Of a stretch of 64,000 nt of DNA, positions 17,655 through 26,445 are shown piece after piece (the first letter of the stretch is position 1; each line of letters begins with the position of its first letter). The translations under genes were made by a program, and so were the position numbers. The notes under the pieces were generated by a model. It was not told the DNA's origin and did not search any database. It was given only the letters and a program-made list of their open reading frames with translations. The stretch covers positions 59,537 to 123,536 of the forward strand of contig JABTUC010000006.1 in NCBI GenBank assembly GCA_015075545.1. The letters run 5' to 3'. The stretch is from Ideonella sp. Lineage in GTDB: Bacteria; Pseudomonadota; Gammaproteobacteria; Burkholderiales; Burkholderiaceae_C.

Positions 17655-18878
17655 TCAGGTGCGGTACAGGTGGGCGCGCCCCATCGGATAACCCTCGCGC
17701 GTGACGTTGCCCTTGCTGAACACGATCTGGAACAGGTGCGTGTAGCCCGCGCGCGAGCGGAACATCTCGGCGCAGCCCACCAGGTAGCTGCGCCAGATGC
17801 GCCGGAAGCGCTCGTCGAAGTGCGTGCGGTCGATGGCCTGGATCGCCGGCCACTGGCGCTCGAAGCGCAGCGCCCACTCGTCGAGCGTGAGTGCGTAGTG
17901 GCGGCGCAGGTTCTCGATGTCGATCACCTCGAGGCCGCAGCGCTCCATCTCGGCGATCACCTCGGCGAGGCTCGGTATCCAGCCGCCGGGGAAGACGTGC
18001 TTGCGGATGAACAGCTCGGTGTCGTAGCGACCGACGTGGCCGATGAAGTGCAGCAGGCCGAGGCCGCCCGGCTTCAGGAAATCGGCGTGCGCCTTGACCA
18101 CCTCGGCGAGCTGGTCGCGGCCGGCGTGCTCGAGCACGCCGATCGACACCACCTTGTCGTAGGCCTGGTCGACTTCGCGGAAATCGGCCTCGCGCACGCT
18201 CAGCCGATCGGCCAGGCCGCGCTGCGCGATCGTCTCGCGCAGCCAGTCGACCTGTTCGGTGGCGGTGTTGACGCCGCTGCCGAAGGCGCCCACCGTCTGC
18301 AGCGCGCGCAACATGAAGCCGCCGAAGCCGCAGCCGATGTCGACGAAACGCTCGCCCGCCGCGAGCCGGATCTTGCGGCACACGTGGTCGATCTTCTGCT
18401 GCTGCGCCTGCTCGAGCGTGGTGGTGCCCTCGGGCCAGTAGCCGCAGGTGTACATCATCAGCGGGTCGTCGAGCCAGTGACCGTAGAACTGCGCCGGCAG
18501 GCCGTAGTGCGCGCGCGCGTTGGCCTTGGCCTGCGCCGCGGTGCGGTTGGAGTAGCGCAGCTCGTGCAGGTTGTTCTCGAGTCCGACGACGGCGTTGAAC
18601 TGGGTGTCGAAGCCGCTGGCCAGGCCGGCGGCGAACGCGGCGCCGAGGTCGCCCTCGACGTCGACCGCCTGGTCGAAGTAGGCGTCGAGCAGCCCGATGT
18701 GGCCGCGCAGAAAGGTCGACAGCAGCGCGGCGTCGCTGCGGAACACGATGCGGAACCTCGGCTCCCCTCGACCGGTCGTATAGACCGTGCCGTCGGCGGT
18801 GACGACCGCGAAGGCTGCGCCCGAACGCTCGCCGAGCGAGTCGACGAGGCTTTGCACCAATGCGCCACTGAAATTCAT
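17655..18878 (-). CDS. cyclopropane-fatty-acyl-phospholipid synthase family methyltransferase (TmsB/UfaA1-like)
   Basis: A 407-residue SAM-dependent enzyme that modifies double bonds of phospholipid acyl chains. An N-terminal SCP2-like domain (to about residue 90) precedes the methyltransferase core. The core has MMYTCGYW at 141-148 (family active-site region), SAM motif I VDIGCGFGG at 179-187, GVLEHAG and the C-terminal RIWRSYLVGCAEMFRSR. The products of this family include cyclopropane, methylene and methyl-branched acyl chains. Being followed directly by an FAD oxidoreductase favours methylene/10-methyl chemistry over plain cyclopropanation, by inference. Confidence 0.92.
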   Translation of the reverse strand: MNFSGALVQSLVDSLGERSGAAFAVVTADGTVYTTGRGEPRFRIVFRSDAALLSTFLRGHIGLLDAYFDQAVDVEGDLGAAFAAGLASGFDTQFNAVVGLENNLHELRYSNRTAAQAKANARAHYGLPAQFYGHWLDDPLMMYTCGYWPEGTTTLEQAQQQKIDHVCRKIRLAAGERFVDIGCGFGGFMLRALQTVGAFGSGVNTATEQVDWLRETIAQRGLADRLSVREADFREVDQAYDKVVSIGVLEHAGRDQLAEVVKAHADFLKPGGLGLLHFIGHVGRYDTELFIRKHVFPGGWIPSLAEVIAEMERCGLEVIDIENLRRHYALTLDEWALRFERQWPAIQAIDRTHFDERFRRIWRSYLVGCAEMFRSRAGYTHLFQIVFSKGNVTREGYPMGRAHLYRT

Positions 18879-18959
18879 GCATCATCCTAAGCTGTTGGCC
18901 GGCATCAGATCGTCGCAAACCGCGCCGGTTCCGTCGGCCAGCGGAGCGGGCCCATCATC

Positions 18960-20780
18960 ATGGAAAAGAAGCACGCCTGGAACATCGGCTACTGGATGCT
19001 CGCGATACTCGCGGTGCTGTGGGCACAGAGCCTGTGGCAGTCGGCGGTGCGCGTGGAGCCGGTGCCGTACAGCGATTTCGAGAAGGCGCTGGCCGACGGC
19101 AAGATCGACAGCGTGGTGATCGGCGAGCAAACCATCACCGGCCACCTCAAGACGCCCGAGGGCCGCAAGACGGCGCTGGTGGCCACCCGCGTCGAGCCCG
19201 ACGTGGCCGCGCATCTCGACAAATACAACGTGCGCTACAGCCGCGTGGTCGAGAGCACGTTCCTGCGCGACCTGATGTCGTGGATCGTGCCGGCGGCGGT
19301 GTTCGTGGGCTTGTGGTACTTCGTGATCCGACGCATGGCTGATCGGCAGGGCGGCATGGGTGGCATGGGCGGCTTCCTGTCGATCGGCAAGAGCCGCGCC
19401 AAGGTCTACGTGCAGACCGACACCGGCGTCACCTTCGCCGACGTGGCCGGCGTCGACGAGGCGCGCGCCGAGCTGGCCGAGGTGGTCGACTTCCTGAAGA
19501 ACCCCAAGGAGTACGGCCGCCTGGGTGCGCACATCCCGCGCGGCGTGCTGCTGGTGGGGCCGCCGGGCACCGGCAAGACGCTGCTGGCCAAGGCGGTGGC
19601 CGGCGAGGCGGGGGTGCCGTTCTTCTCGATCTCGGGTAGCGAGTTCGTCGAGATGTTCGTCGGCGTCGGCGCCGCGCGCGTGCGCGATCTGTTCGAGCAG
19701 GCGCGTGGCCGTGCGCCGGCGATCGTCTTCATCGACGAACTCGACGCGCTCGGTCGCGCGCGCGGCGCCTACGGCAGCATCGGCGGCCACGACGAAAAGG
19801 AGCAGACGCTGAACCAGCTGCTGGCCGAGATGGACGGCTTCGACACCTCGGTGGGGCTGATCATCCTGGCGGCGACCAACCGGCCTGAGGTGCTCGACCC
19901 GGCGCTGCTGCGCGCGGGGCGTTTCGACCGCCAGGTGCTGGTCGACCGGCCCGACCGCAAGGGCCGCGCCGACATCCTGAAGGTGCACGTGCGCAAGATC
20001 GCGCTCGACCCGGCGCTGTCGCTCGACCAGGTGGCCGCGCTGACGCCGGGGTTCAGCGGCGCCGACCTCGCCAACCTGGTCAACGAGGCGGCGCTGGCGG
20101 CCACGCGGCGCAAGGCGGCGCAGGTGCAGATGACCGACTTCACCGCCGCGGTCGAGCGCCTCGTCGCCGGGCTCGAGCGGCGCAGCCGGTTGATCAACGA
20201 GAAGGAGCGGCGCTGGGTCGCCTACCACGAGATGGGGCACACGCTGGTCGCGCTGTCGCAGCCCGACGCCGATGCGGTGCACAAGGTGTCGATCATCCCG
20301 CGCGGCATCGGCGCGCTCGGCTACACGATCCAGCGGCCGAGCGAGGACCGCCACCTCGCCACGCGCGGCGAGATGCAGCAGCGCATCGCGGTGCTGCTGG
20401 GCGGGCGAGCGGCCGAGATGGTGGTGTTCGGCGACTTCTCCAGCGGCGCCTCCGATGACCTGGCGCGCGCCACCGAGATCGCGCGCGACATGGTGATGCG
20501 CCACGGCATGGACGAGGGCATCGGCCCGGTGACCATCGAGCCGCCGCGCTCGACGTTTCTCGACGTCGCGCAGCCGATGCCGGCGCGACCACCGGTGTCC
20601 GAGGCGCTGCAGCAGCGCGTCGACGATGCCGTGCATGCGCTCGTCACCACCGGGCTGCAGCAGGCGCGCGCGGTGCTGCAGCAGCACCGCGACCTGCTCG
20701 AACGCGGCGCGCAGGAGCTGCTGCAGAAGGAGACGCTCGACGAGGCGGCGATCGCGGTCTACGCGAAGGCGCTGCGCTGA
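18960..20780 (+). CDS. ftsH: FtsH-family ATP-dependent zinc metalloprotease (second-type paralogue)
   Basis: A 606-residue inner-membrane AAA+ protease. Two N-terminal membrane segments (about 10-25 and 105-123) flank a small periplasmic domain. The AAA domain has Walker A GPPGTGKT (200-207), Walker [12 protein letters not shown] and second region of homology [20 protein letters not shown]. The peptidase site is HEMGH at 423-427, not the usual HEAGH, with the third zinc ligand probably Asp500 in [11 protein letters not shown]. It lacks the longer C-terminal tail of E. coli FtsH (644 residues). Normal ftsH neighbours (rlmE, folP, glmM) are absent, so this looks like an extra copy. Confidence 0.93.
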   Translation: MEKKHAWNIGYWMLAILAVLWAQSLWQSAVRVEPVPYSDFEKALADGKIDSVVIGEQTITGHLKTPEGRKTALVATRVEPDVAAHLDKYNVRYSRVVESTFLRDLMSWIVPAAVFVGLWYFVIRRMADRQGGMGGMGGFLSIGKSRAKVYVQTDTGVTFADVAGVDEARAELAEVVDFLKNPKEYGRLGAHIPRGVLLVGPPGTGKTLLAKAVAGEAGVPFFSISGSEFVEMFVGVGAARVRDLFEQARGRAPAIVFIDELDALGRARGAYGSIGGHDEKEQTLNQLLAEMDGFDTSVGLIILAATNRPEVLDPALLRAGRFDRQVLVDRPDRKGRADILKVHVRKIALDPALSLDQVAALTPGFSGADLANLVNEAALAATRRKAAQVQMTDFTAAVERLVAGLERRSRLINEKERRWVAYHEMGHTLVALSQPDADAVHKVSIIPRGIGALGYTIQRPSEDRHLATRGEMQQRIAVLLGGRAAEMVVFGDFSSGASDDLARATEIARDMVMRHGMDEGIGPVTIEPPRSTFLDVAQPMPARPPVSEALQQRVDDAVHALVTTGLQQARAVLQQHRDLLERGAQELLQKETLDEAAIAVYAKALR

Positions 20781-20875
20781 GCGCGCTGCCGGCGAATACG
20801 AAGACGCATTGGGGGTTCACGACTTCGACTGCGTATGGCACAAGACGCGGCAAGCGAGAGCAAGAGGAAACGACG

Positions 20876-21607
20876 ATGCCATCCACGGTGAGGTTGGGTT
20901 CGCGCGGGTTCGATGTCGCGCTGGTGCAGCTTCAGCTGAACCTCAAGGGCACACCGAGTCCGCGCCTGGTGGTCGACGGCGTCTTCGGCCCGCTGACGCA
21001 TGCCGCGCTGGTTGCGTTCCAGCGTGCGGCGAGGCTGTCGCCCGACGGCGTGGCCGGCCCGCTGACGCACACCGAACTCGCGCGAGGCCTGACGCTGAGC
21101 ACCGCCCACCACGCGGTGAACCACATCGCCCAGCCGACGCCCACCACCTGCTGGGCCGCCAGCACCGCGATGATGACGCGCTCCACCGTGCCCGCGGTGC
21201 AGGCCAGGACGCCGCGCGACATGATCGCGGCCGACGGCGGCCTGCTCAACAGCTCGGGCAGCGACCAGGCGGTGGTCAGCGGCGCGCGCTACGGTGCGTG
21301 TCACGGCCTGCGCTGCCACGCGCCGATGAGCTGGACCGTCGCCAGCCTGGTGGCCGCGCTGCGGCGCAGCCCGCTGATGTTCGACATGCTCTGGCGCAGC
21401 AACGAGTACGCGCAGGGCGCGGCCTCGCCCGGCCACATGATCGTGGTGTCGGCGCTGGTCAGCGACAACCAGCCGGCAGGCGCCGGCACGTACCTGCACG
21501 TGCTCGACCCGTGGCCGCCGCATCGCGGCAAGGTGTCGTGGGAGGCGTACGGCCGCTGGATCAACGAGGTGCCGACGCGCACCTATCGGGTGTTCGAGCG
21601 CGTCTGA
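20876..21607 (+). CDS. peptidoglycan-binding domain plus papain-like (C70/AvrRpt2-type) cysteine protease
   Basis: A 243-residue two-domain protein. Residues 1-70 are a PG_binding_1 domain (VRLGSRGFDVALVQLQLNL, VVDGVFGPLTHAALVAFQ). Residues 80-240 resemble papain-like proteases of the AvrRpt2/C70 group, with a full triad in order: Cys92 (TPTTCWAASTAMM), His187 (SPGHMIVVSA) and Asp211 (HVLDPWPP). No signal peptide is visible, so export by Sec is unlikely. Such proteins are found as secreted effectors, toxins or uncharacterised lytic factors. GAGGA lies nine bases before the ATG. It sits alone after ftsH. Confidence 0.82.
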   Translation: MPSTVRLGSRGFDVALVQLQLNLKGTPSPRLVVDGVFGPLTHAALVAFQRAARLSPDGVAGPLTHTELARGLTLSTAHHAVNHIAQPTPTTCWAASTAMMTRSTVPAVQARTPRDMIAADGGLLNSSGSDQAVVSGARYGACHGLRCHAPMSWTVASLVAALRRSPLMFDMLWRSNEYAQGAASPGHMIVVSALVSDNQPAGAGTYLHVLDPWPPHRGKVSWEAYGRWINEVPTRTYRVFERV

Positions 21608-21625
21608 CCATCGCGCGCAGGCCGT

Positions 21626-22663
21626 CTACTCGAAATCGAGCAGCACCTTCATCGCTTGCGACCGGTCGGCGGCGAGCGCGAACGCGCGCGCGGCGTCGCG
21701 GTACGGCAGCGTGGCCGACACCAGCGGCTTCAGATCGACCAGGCGCTGGTTGATCAGGCGCACCGCGACGCCGAACTCCTCGTGGAAGCGGAACGTGCCG
21801 CGCAGGTCGAGCTCCTTGGCGACCACGGTGTTCAGCGGTAGCGTCACCTCGCCACCGGAGAGGCCGCACTGCACGACGATGCCGCGCGGCCGCACCACGT
21901 CGAACGCCGCGCGCAGCGCAAGCGCGTTGCCGCTGCACTCGAACAGCACGTCGAAGCGGCCCTTGTCGAGCGCATCGCGCGCCAGCGCGTCGGGCTGCGC
22001 GGCGACGTTGATCGTCTCGTCGGCGCCGACCCGCGCCGCCTTGCGCAGCGGCTGCTCGACGACATCGGTGGCCACGATGCGGGTGGCGCCGGCGCGGCGC
22101 GCGGCGATGACCACCATCGCGCCGATCGGGCCGCAGCCGGTCACCAGCACCGAGCGGCCGAGCAGCGGTCCGGCGCGGTTGACCGCGTGCAGCGCCACCG
22201 CCAGCGGCTCGGCCATCGCGCCTTCGGCGTCGCCGATGCCGTCGGCCAGTGCGAACGCCTGGGTCGCTTCGATCACGATCTGCTGCCGGAACGCCCCCTG
22301 CACGTGCGGCATGCGCATCGCGCTGCCGTAGTAGCGCATGTCGAGGCAGTGGTTCTGCAGACCGAGCTGGCAGAACCGGCACGCGCCGCACGGCCGGCTC
22401 GGACACACCGCGATGCGCTGGCCCACGGCGAGGCCGGTCACCTGCGCGCCCACCGCCTCGACGACGCCGGCCACCTCGTGGCCGAGCACCATCGGCTCGC
22501 GCAGGCGGATGGTGCCGAAGCCGCCGTGCTGGAAGTAGTGCAGGTCGGAGCCGCAGATGCCGCCGCAGCGCACGCGCACCAGCGCCTGATCGGCCGCCAG
22601 CGCGGGCGTGGCAAGGTCTTCGACGCGCAGGTCGCCGGCGGCGTGGATGACGAGGGCGTCCAT
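21626..22663 (-). CDS. zinc-dependent alcohol/polyol dehydrogenase, L-idonate 5-dehydrogenase-like
   Basis: A 345-residue medium-chain dehydrogenase. Catalytic zinc ligands are in GGICGSDLHY and GHEVAG; the structural zinc site has four cysteines in a segment beginning CPSRPCGACRFC and ending NHC. The Rossmann motif is VTGCGPIGAM. The combination with RYYGSAMRMPHVQGAF is typical of L-idonate 5-dehydrogenase, which oxidises L-idonate to 5-ketogluconate, although related sorbitol or butanediol dehydrogenases are possible. It is the last gene of a minus-strand group, 18 bases after a DUF2007 gene. No gluconate pathway genes are nearby, so the substrate is uncertain. Confidence 0.85.
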   Translation of the reverse strand: MDALVIHAAGDLRVEDLATPALAADQALVRVRCGGICGSDLHYFQHGGFGTIRLREPMVLGHEVAGVVEAVGAQVTGLAVGQRIAVCPSRPCGACRFCQLGLQNHCLDMRYYGSAMRMPHVQGAFRQQIVIEATQAFALADGIGDAEGAMAEPLAVALHAVNRAGPLLGRSVLVTGCGPIGAMVVIAARRAGATRIVATDVVEQPLRKAARVGADETINVAAQPDALARDALDKGRFDVLFECSGNALALRAAFDVVRPRGIVVQCGLSGGEVTLPLNTVVAKELDLRGTFRFHEEFGVAVRLINQRLVDLKPLVSATLPYRDAARAFALAADRSQAMKVLLDFE

Positions 22664-22681
22664 GGTCGACTGTCGCTTCGC

Positions 22682-22987
22682 TCAGGAGGGCATCTGCGCG
22701 CCGCAGCGCCAGCATTGCGTGAAGGCGCCTTCGATCAGCTCGCCGCAGTTGCGGCACACCCAGCGCCGGAACGGCAGGTGGCGCAACTCGTGCAGCAGTG
22801 CGCGTGCCGCGTCGAGCTGGTCGTCGTCGGCGATCCACACCTCGGGCAGCGCCTGGTCGGGCGGGATCTCGCCGGCGATGCCGCTGGCGTAGGCGCGCTG
22901 CACGCTGACTTCGAAGCCGCCCTGGCGCAGCAAATCGGCCCACAGCGTGGCCAGCGCGAGGTTGGGAGCCTGGGTGATGCGCTTCAT
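22682..22987 (-). CDS. DUF2007-domain protein with C-terminal zinc ribbon
   Basis: A 101-residue protein. The first 70 residues match the DUF2007 'putative signal transducing' domain: a ferredoxin-like alpha/beta unit that ends with a VWIADDDQLDAARALL helix. The last 25 residues carry two Cys pairs (CRNC and CWRC), a small zinc ribbon. It starts at ATG 22987, two bases after the stop of the EamA gene, and precedes the dehydrogenase by 18 bases. Its function is unknown. Confidence 0.85.
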   Translation of the reverse strand: MKRITQAPNLALATLWADLLRQGGFEVSVQRAYASGIAGEIPPDQALPEVWIADDDQLDAARALLHELRHLPFRRWVCRNCGELIEGAFTQCWRCGAQMPS

Positions 22988-22989
22988 CG

Positions 22990-23928
22990 TCAGGTTGTGG
23001 ACGGCCGGTGCAGAGCCGAGATCATGATGCCGGCGACGATCAGCGCGAAGGCCGCGAAGTGATAGCCCTGCGGCCAGGTGCCGAACACCGCACCCGAGAT
23101 CAGCGCGGTCAGCAACGGCGTCAGGTTGGAGAACAGCGCCGCCATCGACGGCCCCGCCTGCGCGACGCCGACCCCCCACGCGTAGTACGCCACCAGCGAC
23201 GGGCAGGTCGCCAGATAGATCAGCGCCAGGCCCAGCGGCCAGCCCCAGCGGATGCGCTCGTCGGCTGCCGACAGCGCCACCGCCTCGACGGCCGCACCCG
23301 CGCCGGCCCACACGAGGCCGAATGCCACCTGCACGAGCAGGAACTCGGCCCAGTTCCACGCCGGCCGCGCGGCATCGCGCATCGACGCCGGCGGCACCAC
23401 GAGCAGCCAGCTATAGAGCGACCAGCAGAAGATCGCCACCAGGATCAGCAGGTCGCCGGGCACCAGCCGGATCTGCGCCAGCTCGAGCAGATGGCCGCGC
23501 GTCAGCACCGTCACCACGCCGGCCAGCGACAGCACCGCGGCGAGCAGGTCGCGCCGGCCCGGCCGCGCCTGGAAGAACAGCATGCCGTTGAGCATCATCC
23601 ACAGCGGCGAGCTGGCGGCGATCAGCGTCACGTTCAGCGGCGACGACGTGCGCAGCGCCATGTACTGCAGCGCGTTGTACATGCCCACGCCCAGCAGGCC
23701 CAGCAGCGCCAGGTGCGGCCAGCGCGCGCGCACCTGCGCGCGCGCCGCGGGCGTGCCGAAGGCGCGCCAGCCCAGCGGCAACAGCAGCAGCAGCGCGCCG
23801 ATCCAGCGGATCAGGTTCAGCAGCACCGGCGGCGAGGTGCCGACCATCAGGCGGCCGATCACCACGTTGCCGGCCCACATCAGCGGCGGCAGCGTGAGCA
23901 GGAAGGCCAGGCGCGGGTTGAGGTGCAT
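22990..23928 (-). CDS. EamA/DMT-superfamily transporter
   Basis: A 312-residue inner-membrane protein with ten predicted helices in two EamA repeats. The first repeat opens with LPPLMWAGNVVIGR and the second includes LALIYLATCPSLVAYYAWG; the C-terminal helix is YHFAAFALIVAGIMISAL. The ATG at 23928 gives this family-typical beginning. Homologues export small metabolites or amino acids. It is first in a minus-strand group with DUF2007 and a polyol dehydrogenase, and is divergent from the quinone reductase gene. Confidence 0.88.
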   Translation of the reverse strand: MHLNPRLAFLLTLPPLMWAGNVVIGRLMVGTSPPVLLNLIRWIGALLLLLPLGWRAFGTPAARAQVRARWPHLALLGLLGVGMYNALQYMALRTSSPLNVTLIAASSPLWMMLNGMLFFQARPGRRDLLAAVLSLAGVVTVLTRGHLLELAQIRLVPGDLLILVAIFCWSLYSWLLVVPPASMRDAARPAWNWAEFLLVQVAFGLVWAGAGAAVEAVALSAADERIRWGWPLGLALIYLATCPSLVAYYAWGVGVAQAGPSMAALFSNLTPLLTALISGAVFGTWPQGYHFAAFALIVAGIMISALHRPSTT

Positions 23929-24008
23929 GGCGGCATCATGCCTTGCGCCGACGCAGCCTCTCGTGCGCCGATTGGCGTACGCTTGCGGCCTCAACGGGGG
24001 AGCACAGC

Positions 24009-24992
24009 ATGGCCAAGACGATTCAGATCCAGCGCACCGGCGGCCCCGAGGTGATGCAACTGGTCGATCTGCCGGTCGGCGAGCCCGGCCCTGGCGAGGT
24101 GCGCCTGCGGCACCACGCGTGCGGTCTCAACTTCATCGATGTCTACCAGCGCACCGGGATGTACCCGTTCCCGCTGCCGCTGGGCATGGGCAACGAGGCC
24201 GCCGGCGTCGTCGAGGCGGTGGGCGCCGGCGTCACGCACCTGAAAGCGGGCGACCGTGTCGCCTATGCGGGCGGCGGCCCCGGTGCGTACTGCGAGGCGC
24301 GTGTCATCAAGGCGATGCTCGTGTGCCGGCTGCCCGAGGCGATCTCGTTCGAGACCGGCGCCGCGATGATGCTCAAGGGCATGACGGTGCAGTACCTTCT
24401 CAAGCGCACGCTGCCGCAAGGCGGCCTGCAGCCGGGCGACCACATCCTGTGGCATGCGGCGGCCGGCGGCGTGGGGCTGATCGCCTGCCAGTGGGCGCGC
24501 TCGCTCGGTTACCAGTTGATCGGCACCGCCGGCAGCGACGACAAGTGCCGGCTCGCGCAGGACAACGGCGCCGCCTTCGTCATCAACTACCGCCGCGAGA
24601 ACATCGTCGAGCGCGTCAAGGCGATCACCGGCGGCAAGGGCGTCAAGGTGGTCTACGACTCGGTGGGCAAGGACACCTTCGAGGCCTCGCTCGATTGCCT
24701 GCGCCCGCTCGGCCTGCTGGCGAGCTTCGGCAGCGCGTCGGGGCCGGTGGCGCCGTTCTCGCCGGCGATTCTCGCCGCCAAGGGCTCGCTGTACCTGACG
24801 CGCCCGACGCTGTTCACCCACGCGGCGACGCGCGAGTCGACGCAGTCGATGGCCGACGATCTGTTCTCGGTGGTGGCCAGCGGCGCGGTGAAGATCCGCA
24901 TCGACCAGCGCTACCCGCTGGCGCAGGCGGCGCAGGCGCACCGCGACCTCGAGGCGCGCCAGACCACGGGCTCGACCGTGCTGCTGCCGTGA
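24009..24992 (+). CDS. qor: NADPH:quinone oxidoreductase (Qor/zeta-crystallin family)
   Basis: A 327-residue zinc-free medium-chain reductase. It contains HACGLNFIDVYQRTGMYPFPLP, split here as GLNFIDVYQRTG, and the NADPH-binding motif AAAGGVGLIACQWA. YDSVGKDTFEASLDCL and the closing TTGSTVLLP are also typical of E. coli Qor. The zinc-ligand cysteines of true alcohol dehydrogenases are absent. It reduces quinones and enones by one or two electrons. GGGGGAG lies before the ATG. The stop overlaps the start of the next gene (GTGA). Confidence 0.93.
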   Translation: MAKTIQIQRTGGPEVMQLVDLPVGEPGPGEVRLRHHACGLNFIDVYQRTGMYPFPLPLGMGNEAAGVVEAVGAGVTHLKAGDRVAYAGGGPGAYCEARVIKAMLVCRLPEAISFETGAAMMLKGMTVQYLLKRTLPQGGLQPGDHILWHAAAGGVGLIACQWARSLGYQLIGTAGSDDKCRLAQDNGAAFVINYRRENIVERVKAITGGKGVKVVYDSVGKDTFEASLDCLRPLGLLASFGSASGPVAPFSPAILAAKGSLYLTRPTLFTHAATRESTQSMADDLFSVVASGAVKIRIDQRYPLAQAAQAHRDLEARQTTGSTVLLP

Positions 24993-26029
24993 GCCCCTGG
25001 AGAAGGCTGGCGCGGGCGGTGTTGCGGCTGGCGCCGTGGGCCGTGCTCGCGCTGTGGCCGCTGAGCGCGCCCGCGCAGGGGCCGTCCGAGGTGCCGCGGC
25101 CGATCGACATCCCCGCCTGGTTCGAGCCGAGCTTCCTCGACCTGCCCGACGAGGTGGCCGCCGCCGCGCGCGAGAACAAGCGGCTGCTGCTGTACTTCGG
25201 GCAGGACGGCTGTCCGTACTGCCGGCGGCTGATGGAGGTGAACTTCAGCCAGCGCGCGATCACCGACAAGACGCGCGCGAACTTCCGCGCCATCGCCATC
25301 AACATCTGGGGCGACCTCGAGGTCACTGCGCTCGACGGCCAGCGCACCACCGAGAAGGAGTTCGCGCGTCGCCTGCGGGTGCAGTTCACGCCGACGCTGC
25401 TGTTCGTCGACGAGCGCGGCCGCGTGACCGCGCGGCTCAACGGCTACTGGCCGCCGCACAAGTTCTCGGCCGCGCTCGACTACGTGATCGCGCGCCAGGA
25501 GGACAAGCTCTCGCTCGCCGACTACCTCGCGGCCAACGTCAAGGAAGCCGCGCGCACCGAGCTGAACGACCAGCCGTTCCTGATGAAGCCGCCGTTCGAT
25601 CTGCGCCGCACCAAGGGCGCCAAGCCGCTGGCGGTGCTGTTCGAGACGCCCGAATGCGCAGCCTGCGACGAGATGCACCGCGAGGGCTTCGCGCGCGCCG
25701 AGATGCGCACGCTGCTGGCGAAGTTCGACATCGCTCGCTTCGCGCTCGGCGACGGCCGCGAACTCACCGCACCCGACGGCCGCCGGCTCGCCGCCAGCGC
25801 CTGGGCGCGCAGGTTGTCGGTGAGCTACACGCCCACGGTGGTGTTCTTCGACGACGCCAGCCGCGAGGTGTTTCGCTTCGAGGGCTACGTGCGGCCGTTC
25901 CATCTCGCCGCCGCGTTCGACTACGTGGCGCAGCGCGCCTACCGCAGCGAGCCGCAGTTCCAGCGCTATCTGCAGGCGCGCGCCGACCGCCTGCGCGCCA
26001 GCGGCCAGGCGGTCGACCTCTGGCGCTGA
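24989..26029 (+). CDS. exported double-thioredoxin-fold protein
   Basis: A 346-residue protein starting at GTG 24989, which overlaps the qor stop. After a signal peptide (WAVLALWPLSAPAQG) come two thioredoxin-like domains. The first has CPYC at 75-78 in YFGQDGCPYCRRLMEVNF; the second has CAAC at 223-226 in LFETPECAACDEM. The FTPTLLFVDERG and YTPTVVFFDDASR segments supply the cis-Pro loops. This resembles SoxW/thioredoxin-like proteins of periplasmic redox pathways. A periplasmic thiol-disulphide exchange role is likely; the partner is not known, and coupling with a cytoplasmic quinone reductase is odd. Confidence 0.85.
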   Translation: MSPWRRLARAVLRLAPWAVLALWPLSAPAQGPSEVPRPIDIPAWFEPSFLDLPDEVAAAARENKRLLLYFGQDGCPYCRRLMEVNFSQRAITDKTRANFRAIAINIWGDLEVTALDGQRTTEKEFARRLRVQFTPTLLFVDERGRVTARLNGYWPPHKFSAALDYVIARQEDKLSLADYLAANVKEAARTELNDQPFLMKPPFDLRRTKGAKPLAVLFETPECAACDEMHREGFARAEMRTLLAKFDIARFALGDGRELTAPDGRRLAASAWARRLSVSYTPTVVFFDDASREVFRFEGYVRPFHLAAAFDYVAQRAYRSEPQFQRYLQARADRLRASGQAVDLWR

Positions 26030-26171
26030 GGCGCTGCCGGGGGGGACGGCGGCGTGCCCGGTGGCTGCGAGGTTGTCATGGTTTGCAACGACAGGGTAAA
26101 ACCGAGGAACCCGGCGCGAGGGTCGCCGGTCATTGCGTGACGGCAATCGGCACTTCACAGGAGTTCAAGCG

Positions 26172-26411
26172 ATGGGCCAGATCAAGCTGCAGCTGCTCGA
26201 ATCGTTCCATGCCCACGGCTCGGACGGGCAGACGTACAAGGTGTTCGGCTACGAGCGCATGGCGCGCGACGAATCGGTGCCGGCGGCGATCGACCAATGG
26301 CAGAGCACCGGCATCAACGAGTACCGGCTGGCCGACGGCCGCTACGTCGACGAGCAGGGTGACGGCTCGCTGCACATCGAGCGCAGCGATGTCAAGCTGA
26401 CGCGCGCATGA
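26172..26411 (+). CDS. small conserved-looking hypothetical protein
   Basis: A 79-residue soluble protein with no recognised family. It has no signal peptide or membrane segment. The sequence alternates short beta-strand and charged stretches (GQIKLQLLESFHAHGSDG, VFGYERMARDES, INEYRLADGRYVDEQGDG). The ATG at 26172 is favoured because ACAGGAG is placed nine bases upstream; a TTG at 26133 would extend it by 13 residues. A strong hairpin follows its stop at 26415-26441. It is likely a stand-alone gene. Confidence 0.7.
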   Translation: MGQIKLQLLESFHAHGSDGQTYKVFGYERMARDESVPAAIDQWQSTGINEYRLADGRYVDEQGDGSLHIERSDVKLTRA

Positions 26412-26414
26412 GCC

Positions 26415-26441
26415 CCGCGCGCCGCGGCCGACCCGCGGCGC
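26415..26441. terminator. GC hairpin between convergent genes
   Basis: A perfect 11-base-pair inverted repeat (GCGCGCCGCGG with loop CCGAC) lies between the stop codons of two convergent genes. It has no T-run, so it may act as a bidirectional hairpin or need Rho. Confidence 0.6.
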
Positions 26442-26445
26442 GCAG

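Noticed and set aside
16288-18918. A single 876-codon frame suggesting a fusion of the FAD oxidoreductase with an upstream domain
   Set aside because: Upstream of 17637 this frame is a shadow of the CFA-like gene, which is read in a different frame with all its motifs intact. Two separate genes explain the data.
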